Shown here: in pieces, positions 45,401-54,501 of the stretch
How positions within the stretch are numbered: the stretch's first letter is position 1
Layout of the letters: every line of letters starts with the position of its first letter
Notes under the pieces: generated by a model
Told to the model about the DNA's origin: nothing
What the model saw: only the letters and a program-made list of their open reading frames with translations
Database searches by the model: none
DNA from: Ecdyonurus torrentis
Taxonomy: Eukaryota > Arthropoda > Insecta > Ephemeroptera > Heptageniidae
Direction of reading: 5' to 3'
Assembly (NCBI GenBank): GCA_949318235.1
Contig: OX439127.1
Coordinates: 15,244,344 to 15,308,343 of the forward strand
DNA length: 64,000 bases
Made by a program: the position numbers and the translations under genes

Positions 45401-48400
45401 TGGTGTAAAAGCAATTGTCATATTGTTGAGAGTGGTGAATAAGCACCTTTCACGGTCGCAGCGAGTGGCGTATGTCATGTGTTGTGAGCATAGCTTATTC
45501 GCCACTGGTGAAGGCCGTGAAAGGTCCATATTCACCACTTGCGGCAACTTTTACCCCACTTAGATGAGCAGCCAGTGACGTGCTTTCCCAAGCAGGTGGC
45601 AGCGAGGCAAGTAGCAGAAATGTTGAGAATATTCCATTCTTGGCAAAAGTGGACAGGTTTAAAAAGGAAAGGATAATAGCTTAGGATACATGTATCCTAA
45701 AACATAAATTGTACAAAAATTGTACTAGATTTAATACTGACTACATAGGAAATACAATGTTAAGTGGGGGAAAAAATAAAACTTTGCCATAATCGACTAA
45801 TAACACAAAAATGTACGAACAAAAAACTATGTTTTCCATACATATATCTTCAGTAATGAAACACAAATCTTAGTTTCACAAATGTCATAAATACATATGA
45901 AAGCAGTTACCCTTTGTGCAGAGGAAACACCAATTACAGTTTGTGCTCTTGCGAAGTGCACCAGTATTAGCAGTGTTTACATCGTGCTTGGGACAGATAA
46001 CCTGAGAGAGTGTCAGCAGTTGAGTACCACTAGGGATGCAATGATCACCTACAATCAGAACAAAATTTTCAGTATCCACATGTATGAACTCAACACCTTA
46101 ATAGCACATTGCTTTAAAAGTAAAGCTAGGGAAATAATGCCACATTTCACATTACCTGTGTGATAAGTTGTGGGACAAAGCACACAACTGACCAGCTTCT
46201 CCTTAGGTACATGAAACCGTGATACTTGAGGATTATCACACACACAAGTGTGGCATGTGTGCATTGGGCAGGTCAGATGCTGGCCTTGGATCAAAGTCTG
46301 AGGAAGCTTATGAACACAAGAGACATGGTAGAAGTGACCACACTTCTTCACTGAGCATTGAACTAAGCCACCTTTCTTTACACCAAAAGTTTCTTCACAG
46401 TTCTCAATGTGTTTTAGATTAGCAATATAATTCTCTGTATCACTTTCTACATCAGTTAAAGTCGCATCACTGGCATTTTCCTGAGCTGGATTTTGAGCAA
46501 TTTTAGTTGGTATTGGTTCTACAGGAGCTTTACGTTGTTTACAGATAAAGCAGGCATGTTTCATGTTTTTACAGTTATAACACGTTTCTAAACCATTTGA
46601 AGTTTTTAATTTACCACAAGAAACATGGTAATACTGCCAGCATCCACCTTTGCAAACTTTTGCTTTTCCAAGTGGCTCACTGGTGGTTTGATGACATAAA
46701 AAGCAAACTTTTTCATTCTTGCGACCAGTCATCAAGTGATAAAATTTGAGAATCTGTGTATCATCTTGGGCAGAAGAACCTTGTGTCTGTTCATCTATTG
46801 CAACCTGCTTTCCTTTTTCAGTATCACACCATGCCTGGTAAACAGCAGCTTGAAGTTGACTTGCAGTCAAACCATCATCCTTAAAGATGGAACAAGTTGA
46901 CTGGTAGAAAACTTCATAATTAGCCTTTTCAACTGGCATGTCAAAGTTAGGAGACCCACACGACAACTTCAGCTTCTTCTTTGGTGGACTCTTCAAGTCA
47001 GCGTCTTCTTCATATTTCTTTTTCTTAGTGCTGCTAGCTCCACTACTATTTTTCTTGTTTACTTTCTTGCTCACTTTGGTATTAGCATGGGGTGTGTCTT
47101 TACGACTTTGGTTCTCTGTTGCTTTAGTCTTTACATTTGTACTGGCAGGTGATTGAGAGACAGACTTTTTCTTATTTTTAGGGGTAAAGTACCTGATCTT
47201 GAGGATGAGGGGTTTGACTTTCTTCTGAGGTTCAGGCTCACTTTGTTGGCTTTCTTCCATTAGTTGTGTTGTAGTATGTTTCACAATGGAGTAGTCTGGA
47301 TGTAGAGATGGGAACCACAAGAAGAACTCAGACATCCTCACATTGCTGAAAATGAGAGGTACATATAGAAATCACATAACACACAAGCAACAACACAACT
47401 TACAAGGACATGGATAGCAGAGAGTTAGCTTCAGAGATAGCTTGTTCCCATAAAGTTGGCATCTCAGGGTCTTTACGATACAGTAAGGTGCTAATTTGGT
47501 TGCTAAGAACCTGCAAAATTCGAAAAAAAATTAATCACATTTCTAGGATTCATCTCACTTTTAAAACTACACTCAACATCACCCAGTAAACCAGCTTTTG
47601 CAGCCAAGTACACACAATTGTGATAATATATATATTTATATATTTTATCAATCAAAATTTTAGTATATATGAATATATTATATTATGTGCATGTTCATCA
47701 AATAAAAGAAACCATTACATATTATTAAATTTTATTATTGTTCTTTACTTTACTTTTTATTCCCCCAAGACAAAAAGTATAATAATAATGATAATAAATT
47801 GATGAACAATATACAATTTTTAGTAATAAAGAAAAGGATAGCAATGCCAGCAAAGGTCTTACCACAGTAGAAACCGAGCCAGGTTATGGATTTTTTTAGG
47901 CTTGCAAATCATTACAGTGGCGCGATCACTCACACCACACCCATTAGCGTTTCACTCTCACTCTCAGGCAGCCAGAGCTGCCCGAGAGTAATTGCTGGAG
48001 TAGGCAGACTGCACAGTATTTATACCCGCAGTCCGAGTGCGCCCCCGTGGCCTACACTCCTGATTGGTGCTACTCCATGAAGCGCCAAAAGTTTGAACGC
48101 GCGAGTCCTTGAACCACCGTAATAAATTGCAAGCCAAGGTATATAAAGATAAAGATGAGAAATAGCGGGATATGATAGTAGGGTAAAAGATATGGACAAC
48201 ACACAAGAAAGAAAAGGAAAAGAAGCGTCATAGAGCGGCTAATATAAACCCTAGATTACACACCATATGCGTTTTTCTGTTTAGGGGGTCCCTGTACAGC
48301 TTAATGCTCCCTATCTCCTATCTCCCATTCCCAATTTCGTATATGTGTCTATCTGTAAATATTCTATCATATCTTTGATGCCAATTATAAACACGAAATG

Positions 48401-50458
48401 CGTTTTTTTCCTAATATTATTTATTGCCACAGTAGAAGTTATATGGAGAGGTTGAGGTCACTTGTGGCACAGTGTTACTGTATAATGTTTATATAACTGA
48501 GAGCTTTTGTCATCACAGTGACATTATCAATCAAAGTAGAAAATTACTTGAGCACATCAAAGAGTCATGCACACAGTCACATGTAAAGTAGCCCTGTACA
48601 AGACTACACATGACTCTGTGATGTCCTCAAGTAATATACTTCTTTGATCGATAATGTCATTGCAATGACAAAAGTTCTGTTACAGTATATAAACATTGTA
48701 TATATCACTCTGTGCCACGTCAGACCTCAATCTCTCCATAGAACTTCTACTACAGGAAAGGCCTTGCTAGTATTTCTATGCTTTTCTTTATTATTTAAAA
48801 ATAGTATATTATACATATTTTCTTGTCTTTTTTTCTTTATGTAAATAGATATTCAATGTTAAGTATATACATTTTTAACATCAGTACTACTATAAAACAG
48901 TTATAAATTAGCAAACTAGAAAAAATTATGAATATTTAAGTATAAATTTAATTTAAAACATATTTAAATAAATTTCCTTCTACAATTTTTTATACCTAAT
49001 TATATATATCGCCCTTGCTGCGTCCAAAGGGCGTACTTGCATTTGGCTACTTTCGATGCTGTGTGCGCATCCACCATAAGCTTAACATGTAAAACCAAGT
49101 GCAAGTACGCCCTTTGTGGGAATGGATAAAAATGCAAGTACGCCTTTTGTGAGTCGACCTTGAAATACAAGTACGCCCTTTGGACGCAACAAGGGCGATA
49201 TAATATTCCATGTTTATTTTTCCCAGAATGATGAAGAATGTCCAGATAAATAAGTAAATATTAAGGAAAAATTTACTAGGTGATCAATGAAATAAAAAAA
49301 AAAATAATAATAATAAAAAAATGAATCCCATAGTGACTGGTGCATGAAACGCTAATCAAAAATTATATATGGTAGAATATATATCGTGTTGTATCTAATT
49401 AATTTTTATTGCAATTATTATGTCGATGTTGTCACGGTAGCAAAATGTCTATCTTGTATTTTGTCACGCAAAGCTATATGTGTAAGTCGAGCGCCATCTA
49501 TATAACATTCGGAAACGACTTACACATTTTGCTGAGTGTGATAAAAAAAGAAATACACATTTTGCTAAGCGTGACAAAAAATGAGATACACATTTTGTTC
49601 GCATCAACATCAATATAATACTCAGAAAATAATTGTATATATCAATAAAATATAACCATTTAAAGTTAGTTATAATGCATTTCCTATAATTTGATGAAAA
49701 AAAAAAAGCTATGGAAGTAGTAAAACACGTAGATTAGGAAAAATTGGGGAATGGGAGATAGTATGAGCTAGAGTCTATTTACTAGCAAAGTGTGTAAAGA
49801 ATGTGTGTATATCTTGATATTTTTTAGTTGGTATGTTGCATTTTGTTACCAATTTCTGTTCAATTTGTGTATTTGTAGACAATTACCCCAAATTAATTGA
49901 TTTTGCAGTTGGTGAAAAATGCAACGTCAGCTCAAAAATACCATAATTTACAATAACAAAGAAGGGGAACAGGATAAAGAGGAACCAATCAGAGCTAAGA
50001 AAATCAACTACAAGTAAGTTGCTAGGCAGGCACTTTCCAAATACTTTTCCTATACATATGTATGTACGATTCCTGCACTGTGCAAGCACTTTGCCAACAC
50101 TACTACTTTGCAAGTACTTGTTTGAGGGTGACACTCTTACATGTGTCAAGTACTTGCGCCAACAGCCAGACAAATACTTGCAGCAAAGTCAGAAATATAT
50201 TGGGAAGGTACTTTTCTTGAAGTGTGGTTTACTGGGCAAGTATTTTAACTTTTATTTTAATGATAGTTACATTACAAAAGTGACTTCCTCACCTTTGAAT
50301 CCTTCAATTTATCTTTAAATTTTTCTAATCCATCATATGGTTGTAGATTGTTGCTTGAAATCCAAGAGCTTCTACCATTGTCAGCAAAGAAACGGACGAA
50401 GTATGACTGCACACTTACAAAAGGACCTAAAACAAAATGTTTTATTTTCAAACTACGC

Positions 50459-50496
<38 letters not shown>

Positions 50497-52009
50497 TGTA
50501 TAAATAATTTATTAGACAACGATCAATCTTAGTACAGCAAAAGATTGAAGAAACTGTATTCTGCAGTAATAGTGCAATACACAAATTTAAAAAATTAAGA
50601 TGAGAAAGGGCAAGAATTAAAAACAGTCTTAATTAACTTACTAATATGTAGTTATATACATAATAATTGTCTCTATTGCTTCGAAACAGATCTTCTGAAA
50701 TTACCACGAACCCAATGCGTGGCACATCTGCTACAGTACACCCTATGTAGATGCATCACACATCGGATTCAAGAATAACTTCAGAAGAACCATTTCGACG
50801 TGATAGACGTAATATTGGCTCAGTGTAAACAATTTAACACAATGTTAATTTATAATAAAAATAATGATTACCTGTGAGCTTTAAATAGGAGTGGTCCACA
50901 TCAAATAAGACAATGCAAGGCCAGAATACAGACTTGCAGGACACTCTACCCCATAGAAGTTCCCCTGGGTAGAATTTAGGAGAGATGAAGGGTCCTTCTG
51001 TGCCAACTATAGTTTCATCTTGACAATTTACATCTTGTTTGAAAGGTGGCAGTTCAACTTTTACTTCTTCAGGCCACTTAACTGTTCTGTCAATCAAGTC
51101 TTCTTCTGTTGCTACTGTATCTTCTTCTTTTACTACTTCCTGCTGTAATTCCTCTTGCTCTTCTTTAAGTGGATACACAGCGACAGCTTCAGTAGATGTT
51201 GATATATCAGAATTATTATTTTTGACCTGCTTCACATCAACAAAAGTAATACGAGGCTGCGACTCCCTTGGCCTTGAAATTGTTGCTTTGCCAAAACTGC
51301 GTTCACTTTTTTCACAAGAAACTGGTACGGCACAATCATCAGTAGCAAGAGGGTCTTTTGTTGGATCTGGCGCAGGTAAATCATTTGCAGAGACTTGATA
51401 AAATATGTCCTTGAAAATTGGAGCCCTGGGCAAACCATAAGTTCTAATGTTGGTGTAAGACATACAACGCTGAACAGGTGGGCCCTTCTTCTGGTAGGTC
51501 TTTATTTGAGGTTTAACAGTATCAAAGAGCTCCGAGTCCACAAACATCTGCTCTTCTATGGGCAAATCAAAAAAAGAATCAACAAAGGATTCATTATTCT
51601 GTCCCATTTCATTAAAAACAGCTTTATCAAGAGTTAGCGCACCTGTTATTTTAATGCTATTCTCACCAGTTTCTGAAGGTGGGCTGACAATCATATTATT
51701 CTTGTAGCTAATATCTGCAGAAGAATTTGCTACGCAGTTTGGCAGTCGGAAGCTTCTACGTGGATTTAACTGATTATTTGTTTGGTAGTTTTCATTGTCT
51801 GAATCCTCCGACGCACGACTACGCTTAGTGGTAGCAACAGTTCTTGATATCTTCAGTGGCTGCTCAGACTTATTAGTTTCCAAACTCAGCTGGGCCGACT
51901 GCTTACTAAGACTAAGTCTGTTGTCAGACGGCACAAAATCTTTCAAGATTTTTTTTCTGGAAGTTCTACTAGATCTTCGGATCTTAATGTCAAAATCAGA
52001 GGAATCCAT
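40497..52009 (-). CDS. NSD (NSD1/2/3-like): NSD-family histone H3 lysine-36 methyltransferase
   Basis: A nuclear chromatin enzyme. The family mono- and dimethylates H3K36 with S-adenosylmethionine. Exons in transcript order: 52009-50872, 50426-50293, 47510-47404, 47345-46156, 46048-45911, 44733-44571, 44514-44364, 44237-44100, 44038-43908, 43831-43680, 43267-43114, 42997-42781, 42400-42073, 40657-40497 (stop TAA). All junctions are GT-AG and phases add up to 1433 codons plus stop, close to human NSD2/NSD3. Domains by residue: disordered N-terminus 1-340; PWWP1 about 345-415; Lys-rich linker; PHD cluster about 620-950; PWWP2 about 940-1010; AWS about 1065-1115; SET about 1115-1250; post-SET about 1250-1265; Lys-rich linker; PHD plus C5HCH about 1345-1425. 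This order is diagnostic of NSD proteins. Whether the ortholog is NSD1, 2 or 3 cannot be told; invertebrates usually have one. Confidence 0.95.
41444..41507 (-). mobile_element. SINE-like retroposon fragment, copy 2
   Basis: The reverse strand reads ATAATCACTTTCTGGGTGAA then CCAGGACCAATCCTTTCTAG, aligned by eye with the copy at 4224-4372. It sits next to a poly-T tract (41509-41532), which could be its tail or an older low-complexity run. Located in the last NSD intron. Confidence 0.55.
41719..41934. mobile_element. Foldback element O (TTTTCTAGTCCGC ends) in the NSD gene
   Basis: TTTTCTAGTCCGCTTAACAA then GCGAGCCCCGCGAGGGTAA is mirrored by TTACCCTTGCGGGGCTCGC ... CGGGCTAGAAAA at the right. 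About 215 bp in the intron between the last two NSD exons. Confidence 0.8.
42781..44038 (-). CDS. NSD (NSD1/2/3-like): NSD AWS-SET-postSET catalytic exons
   Basis: Exons 44038-43908 and 43831-43680 give the AWS zinc cluster ([16 protein letters not shown], then [10 protein letters not shown]) and the SET start ([10 protein letters not shown]). Exon 43267-43114 gives [12 protein letters not shown] through [11 protein letters not shown]. Exon 42997-42781 gives [11 protein letters not shown], the catalytic Tyr region ELTFDYNLE and the post-[16 protein letters not shown]. The SAM-binding GWG, the NHSCxPN pseudoknot motif and the post-SET cysteines are all intact, so the enzyme is predicted active. 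Confidence 0.96.
43327..43651. mobile_element. TTAA-family MITE, AGGCATAGAAAAC variant, in an NSD intron
   Basis: AGGCATAGAAAACATTGAAA and its inverse ending GTTTTCTATGCCT are bounded by TTAA (43323-43326, 43652-43655). It fills most of the intron between the two SET exons. It is a full-length relative of 6775-7076 and shares terminal logic with the AGGCGTAGAACAC copies. A TGACGTCATTAACAGG word lies inside. Confidence 0.85.
44100..44733 (-). CDS. NSD (NSD1/2/3-like): NSD PHD and PWWP2 exons
   Basis: Exon 44733-44571 holds the PHD segment [18 protein letters not shown] ... YYCEDC and opens PWWP2 ([10 protein letters not shown]). Exon 44514-44364 continues with [14 protein letters not shown] and FFGSKDYTW. 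Exon 44237-44100 gives the basic helical tail, leading into AWS. The RWWPA core is canonical. Human NSD PWWP2 is linked to nucleosome/DNA binding. Confidence 0.95.
45911..47345 (-). CDS. NSD (NSD1/2/3-like): NSD large central exon with PHD cluster
   Basis: Exon 47345-46156 (1190 bases) encodes a Lys/Ser-rich basic stretch, including [13 protein letters not shown], a likely nuclear localisation signal. It then encodes a helical HMG-like segment ([11 protein letters not shown] region uncertain) and successive Cys/His fingers: [11 protein letters not shown] ... [26 protein letters not shown] ... CPMHTCHTC, and [11 protein letters not shown]. Exon 46048-45911 completes the third finger (DHCIPSG...ICPKHD) and starts the next ([15 protein letters not shown]). 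The order matches human NSD PHD1-PHD4. Confidence 0.93.
47899..48137. repeat. GC-rich foldback element with promoter-like motifs in an NSD intron
   Basis: The outer arms GGCTTGCAAATCATTACAGTGG and CCACCGTAATAAATTGCAAGCC are diverged inverses. Inside lie smaller hairpins such as CTCTCAGGCAGCC / GGCTGC and GACTGC...GCAGTC. On the minus strand, the strand of NSD, a CCAAT box (near 48064) lies about 45 bases upstream of TATAAATA (48016-48024), and a donor-like GTAAGA occurs at about 47862. It is CpG-rich against an AT-rich intron. It could be just a repeat or could act as an internal promoter; I favour a repeat with fortuitous or captured promoter motifs. Confidence 0.55.
48429..48754. mobile_element. 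Long foldback element G in an NSD intron
   Basis: The left arm starts ACAGTAGAAGTTATATGGAG and the right arm ends with its diverged inverse (TCCATAGAACTTCTACTAC). Pairing continues inward through GACATTATCAATCAAAG / CTTTGATCGATAATGTC and ACTTGAG / CTCAAGT to a centre near 48590. Arms are about 150 bp. Confidence 0.85.
49007..49200. mobile_element. Foldback element B (TATCGCCCTTGYTGCGTCC ends) with repeated unit
   Basis: Terminal inverted repeats of about 36 bp, flanked by TA-rich sequence. The word CAAGTACGCCCTTTG occurs four times: once reversed within the left arm, then three times forward near 49104, 49133 and 49168. About 194 bp, in the NSD intron between exons 2 and 3. Confidence 0.85.
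49422..49614. mobile_element. Foldback element, family A copy 3
   Basis: TCGATGTTG at the left and CAACATCAATATAA at the right end it. Repeated GCAAAATGTCTATCTTG-like units alternate in orientation, with the central GAGCGCCATCTATATAACAT. It is more diverged than 30008-30166. In the same NSD intron as element B. Confidence 0.75.
50033..50245. repeat. Inverted-repeat region rich in GCAAGTACTT words
   Basis: The word CAAGTACTT and near variants recur in both orientations (near 50030, 50090, 50107, 50148, 50174, 50208, 50240). Similar words are found at 1-320, 2410 and 57420-57510. It sits close to the donor side of the PWWP1 exon and looks like a decayed foldback element. Confidence 0.55.
50293..52009 (-). 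CDS. NSD (NSD1/2/3-like): NSD N-terminal exons with PWWP1
   Basis: The start ATG (52009-52007) lies two bases after an acceptor with a long pyrimidine tract, so at least one 5' UTR exon lies upstream. Exon 52009-50872 encodes [20 protein letters not shown]... and a long disordered acidic/Ser-rich part. It then opens PWWP1 with [20 protein letters not shown]. Exon 50426-50293 continues with [16 protein letters not shown] and a basic helix. The usual PWWP core is FWPC here. Exon 47510-47404 ([15 protein letters not shown]...) follows after a 2.8-kb intron. An upstream in-frame ATG reported before the acceptor is intronic. Confidence 0.9.
50459..50491. repeat. Poly-A tract
   Basis: A homopolymer of about 30 A immediately upstream of the PWWP1 exon acceptor region, on the intron side. 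Confidence 0.96.
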
Positions 52010-52463
52010 GGCTAAACAACAAAACAGTAAGAACAATAAAACAGTAAAACAAAATAACAGTAAAAATAATAATAATAAAAAGAAAAAAATGCAAGTATGT
52101 GCTTACTAAAGAAATTTAATTTGCACCCCCCCCCCCCCCCCCTCCAAGGAAAGACACAATTAACAACAGCATTATTGTGTTGGAACAACTGATTGATTAC
52201 TTTTCACGCTCAAGCCCACACACACACCCACACACACACAATGAGCAGTTTTAATGTGTGTATATTATATCATAGATTGCTTAAGTACTGTAAAACATGT
52301 AACAATTAGGTTACCAACTTATTTGAAGTTCAAGTATTTTAAGGTTTTATCAATCAAAGAGGGAGGGGGGGGGGGGTAGCTCTTGAATTTCTAAGTCCAC
52401 AATCCACATACATACACAAAGAATTTGTGTACCCATGCAATTATTGAGATGGGTAAGGTATTA

Positions 52464-52576
52464 ATAATGCTGTTCATAAACCCTGTTCTCTGCTCCTAAA
52501 ATGACGATCAACTTTGGTTATTTAAATGGAATACGCATTTTTTGGTGCAAGAGAACAGGGTTTACGAACAACACTA
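52464..52576. mobile_element. Small MITE, copy 2 of the AAACCCTGTT family
   Basis: TAATGCTGTTCATAAACCCT then GTTCTCTGCTCC at the left pairs with GGTGCAAGAGAACAGGG then TTTACGAACAACACTA at the right. It is the best preserved of the three copies (others at 4556 and 63127), about 113 bp. Confidence 0.75.
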
Positions 52577-53209
52577 TCATACTGTGTACTGTACTTGCAA
52601 TGTTGTTATGAAAATTTTAATCCTGTGAATGTAGCAACTGTGGTAAGTGATATTTCAGTTTAATATGTTCAACGTGATACCAGTAATGAGAAACTTATCA
52701 TACAACAGTTAGAAACTATCTATCTACTAGCAAGTAGTCAAAAATAATAATAATAATACCTAATAATAATAATAAAATAAATAAACAGTAATTGTTTAAA
52801 TATTATATTCAAATGTAAATTGGTAGAGTTTAACAACCATATCAGTATGCTGGTGAAATTTAGTTTACGATATTGTAATGCAAAATATGAAGTGTCATAA
52901 TAATTGTAATTAAGGTATTTAGTTACCATACTTGAAGCAAAGAAATATCAATACTGGTATTCTACAATTTTATTGCTTTCAAATTAAGTTTCCCATTACA
53001 TTACTTACTCCATGAAATGTATGGTGGTTATTATTATTATTATGAGCTTGGTTTCCCTCAGCCATCACATTGTGAAGGCTAGCAAATACTTTTAACACTG
53101 TGGAATCTGATCAATCATTATCAGATTCAGCTTTCCAACTATCTTATATCGTTTAGTAACCTACACATCCAACAGCAGATGATTTCTAGCTGCCAGGCTT
53201 TATATCCTA

Positions 53210-53457
53210 ACATGTACACTCATCCGCCTCTAAATGTACCCATCAAAATGATGCTGCTTTCTTTAGAAAATGGTCAACATGTCATCTGAAGTGACAAAAG
53301 CGTTGCCATATTTAACCTCACCGAACACCTGCATCTCCGTTAGTGAAGGTTAAATCTGGCAACGCTGCTGTCACTTAAGATGACATATTGACCATTTTCT
53401 AAAGAAAGCGGCATCGCTTTGATGGGTAGATTTAGAGAAGGCTATAAGTGTACATGT
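53210..53457. mobile_element. Foldback element H (ACATGTACACT ends)
   Basis: ACATGTACACT begins and AGTGTACATGT ends the element. The arms continue through CTTTCTTTAGAAAATGGTCA and AAGTGACA...GCGTTGCCA with diverged inverses on the right, about 110 bp each. Located in intergenic DNA upstream of NSD. Confidence 0.8.
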
Positions 53458-53566
53458 GACAGGTTGGAGGGCACGAGCCCTCCTGACCGCGAAACAATGC
53501 ATTTTTATTATTACCGGTATCATTACAGTATTCATGCATTTCAAACTTAATGTTCAATCTGTATGC

Positions 53567-54139
53567 CAGTGGCGTAACTACCAGGGGGGAAGAGGGGGAA
53601 GTTCCCCCGGGCCCGTCGACTTCTGGGGGCCCGTCGGCTTCTGGGGGGGGGGGGGGGGCCGTTGATGCTTGGCGCAAAAAAAAAAAAAAAAAATGGCAAT
53701 ATTAAATTTTATGTTGAAAAACCGTATTTGAAAGTTAAAGTGGATCAATCAAATAATATGCATTTTGTGACAGAGGGTATTATTATTAACTATATTTTTT
53801 TAACAGTCACCACCTTCTAATTTAATTTTCTTTAAATGTCTTCTTCAAATATCATAATATATGTATTTTTTCTATTTATATAGCAAAAATTAATCATTGA
53901 CAAAAATTAAAATCATGTATGATAGGCCATTTTAACGATTTTTTTTTTTCTTTTCATGTTAGGGACACTTTTTAATTTTCATTACAAAAAAAAAAGCTTA
54001 AAATTTCAGTGCCACGCCCCCTTTTTCAAAATTTTTCGTCTGCGGCGCGCATCCCCCCCTCCTCCCCGGCACTGTTCCCCTTTCGGGGGGCTTGTCTCAG
54101 ATTTTTCCCCCTGGCCAAATTTTTGAAGTTACGCCACTG
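53567..54139. mobile_element. Non-autonomous hAT-like element with 8-bp target duplication
   Basis: CAGTGGCGTAACTA at 53567 and AGTTACGCCACTG ending at 54139 are inverse ends. CTGTATGC is duplicated exactly on both sides (53559-53566, 54140-54147). G-rich and C-rich runs lie inside the ends (53586-53660, 54050-54075). CCACGCCCC and GTCTGCGGCGCGC near 54012-54045 resemble the element at 1493-2385. No transposase frame. Confidence 0.88.
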
Positions 54140-54309
54140 CTGTATGCCTAACCTAAGACAAACACAAGGAAACAAGATATGACAGATTATAACCCTCACT
54201 TGTTTGTATACTGACTGGTATGAAATTAGGTACAGTGACAACAGTATGAACAATTTAAGAGATTCTCAACAAAGGAACATCCTGCTATCCAAGAAAGTAT
54301 TATAAAGAT

Positions 54310-54501
54310 AGGCTGTTGTGACATCAAATGACCTGCTTTGCCCATATAATTAACATTGCTGTTAACTATACATGTGACATCACAGCCGCTTTAGTGAGCC
54401 TCCCCCAGGGGGGGCTCACTAGCAGCTGTGACGTCACGCGTTCCAGAAAATACAATGTTAACCTTATGGGCAAAACGATTCACGTGACGTCACAACAGCC
54501 T
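54310..54501. mobile_element. Foldback element I with CRE-like octamers
   Basis: AGGCTGTTGTGACATCA at the left is mirrored by TGACGTCACAACAGCCT at the right, with arms of about 90 bp. An inner hairpin contains TCACAGCCGCTTTAGTGAGC / GCTCACTAGCAGCTGTGA. TGACGTCAC occurs twice on the right arm, while the left has TGACATCA variants. Confidence 0.8.

Noticed and set aside
46219..46422. Plus-strand frames overlapping the NSD exons (also 51039-51398, 51795-52109, 46938-47156)
   Set aside because: Shadows of the well-supported minus-strand NSD coding exons.
48020..48206. Minus-strand short frames in the GC-rich foldback element
   Set aside because: They follow from the GC-rich repeat and have no domain or codon bias.
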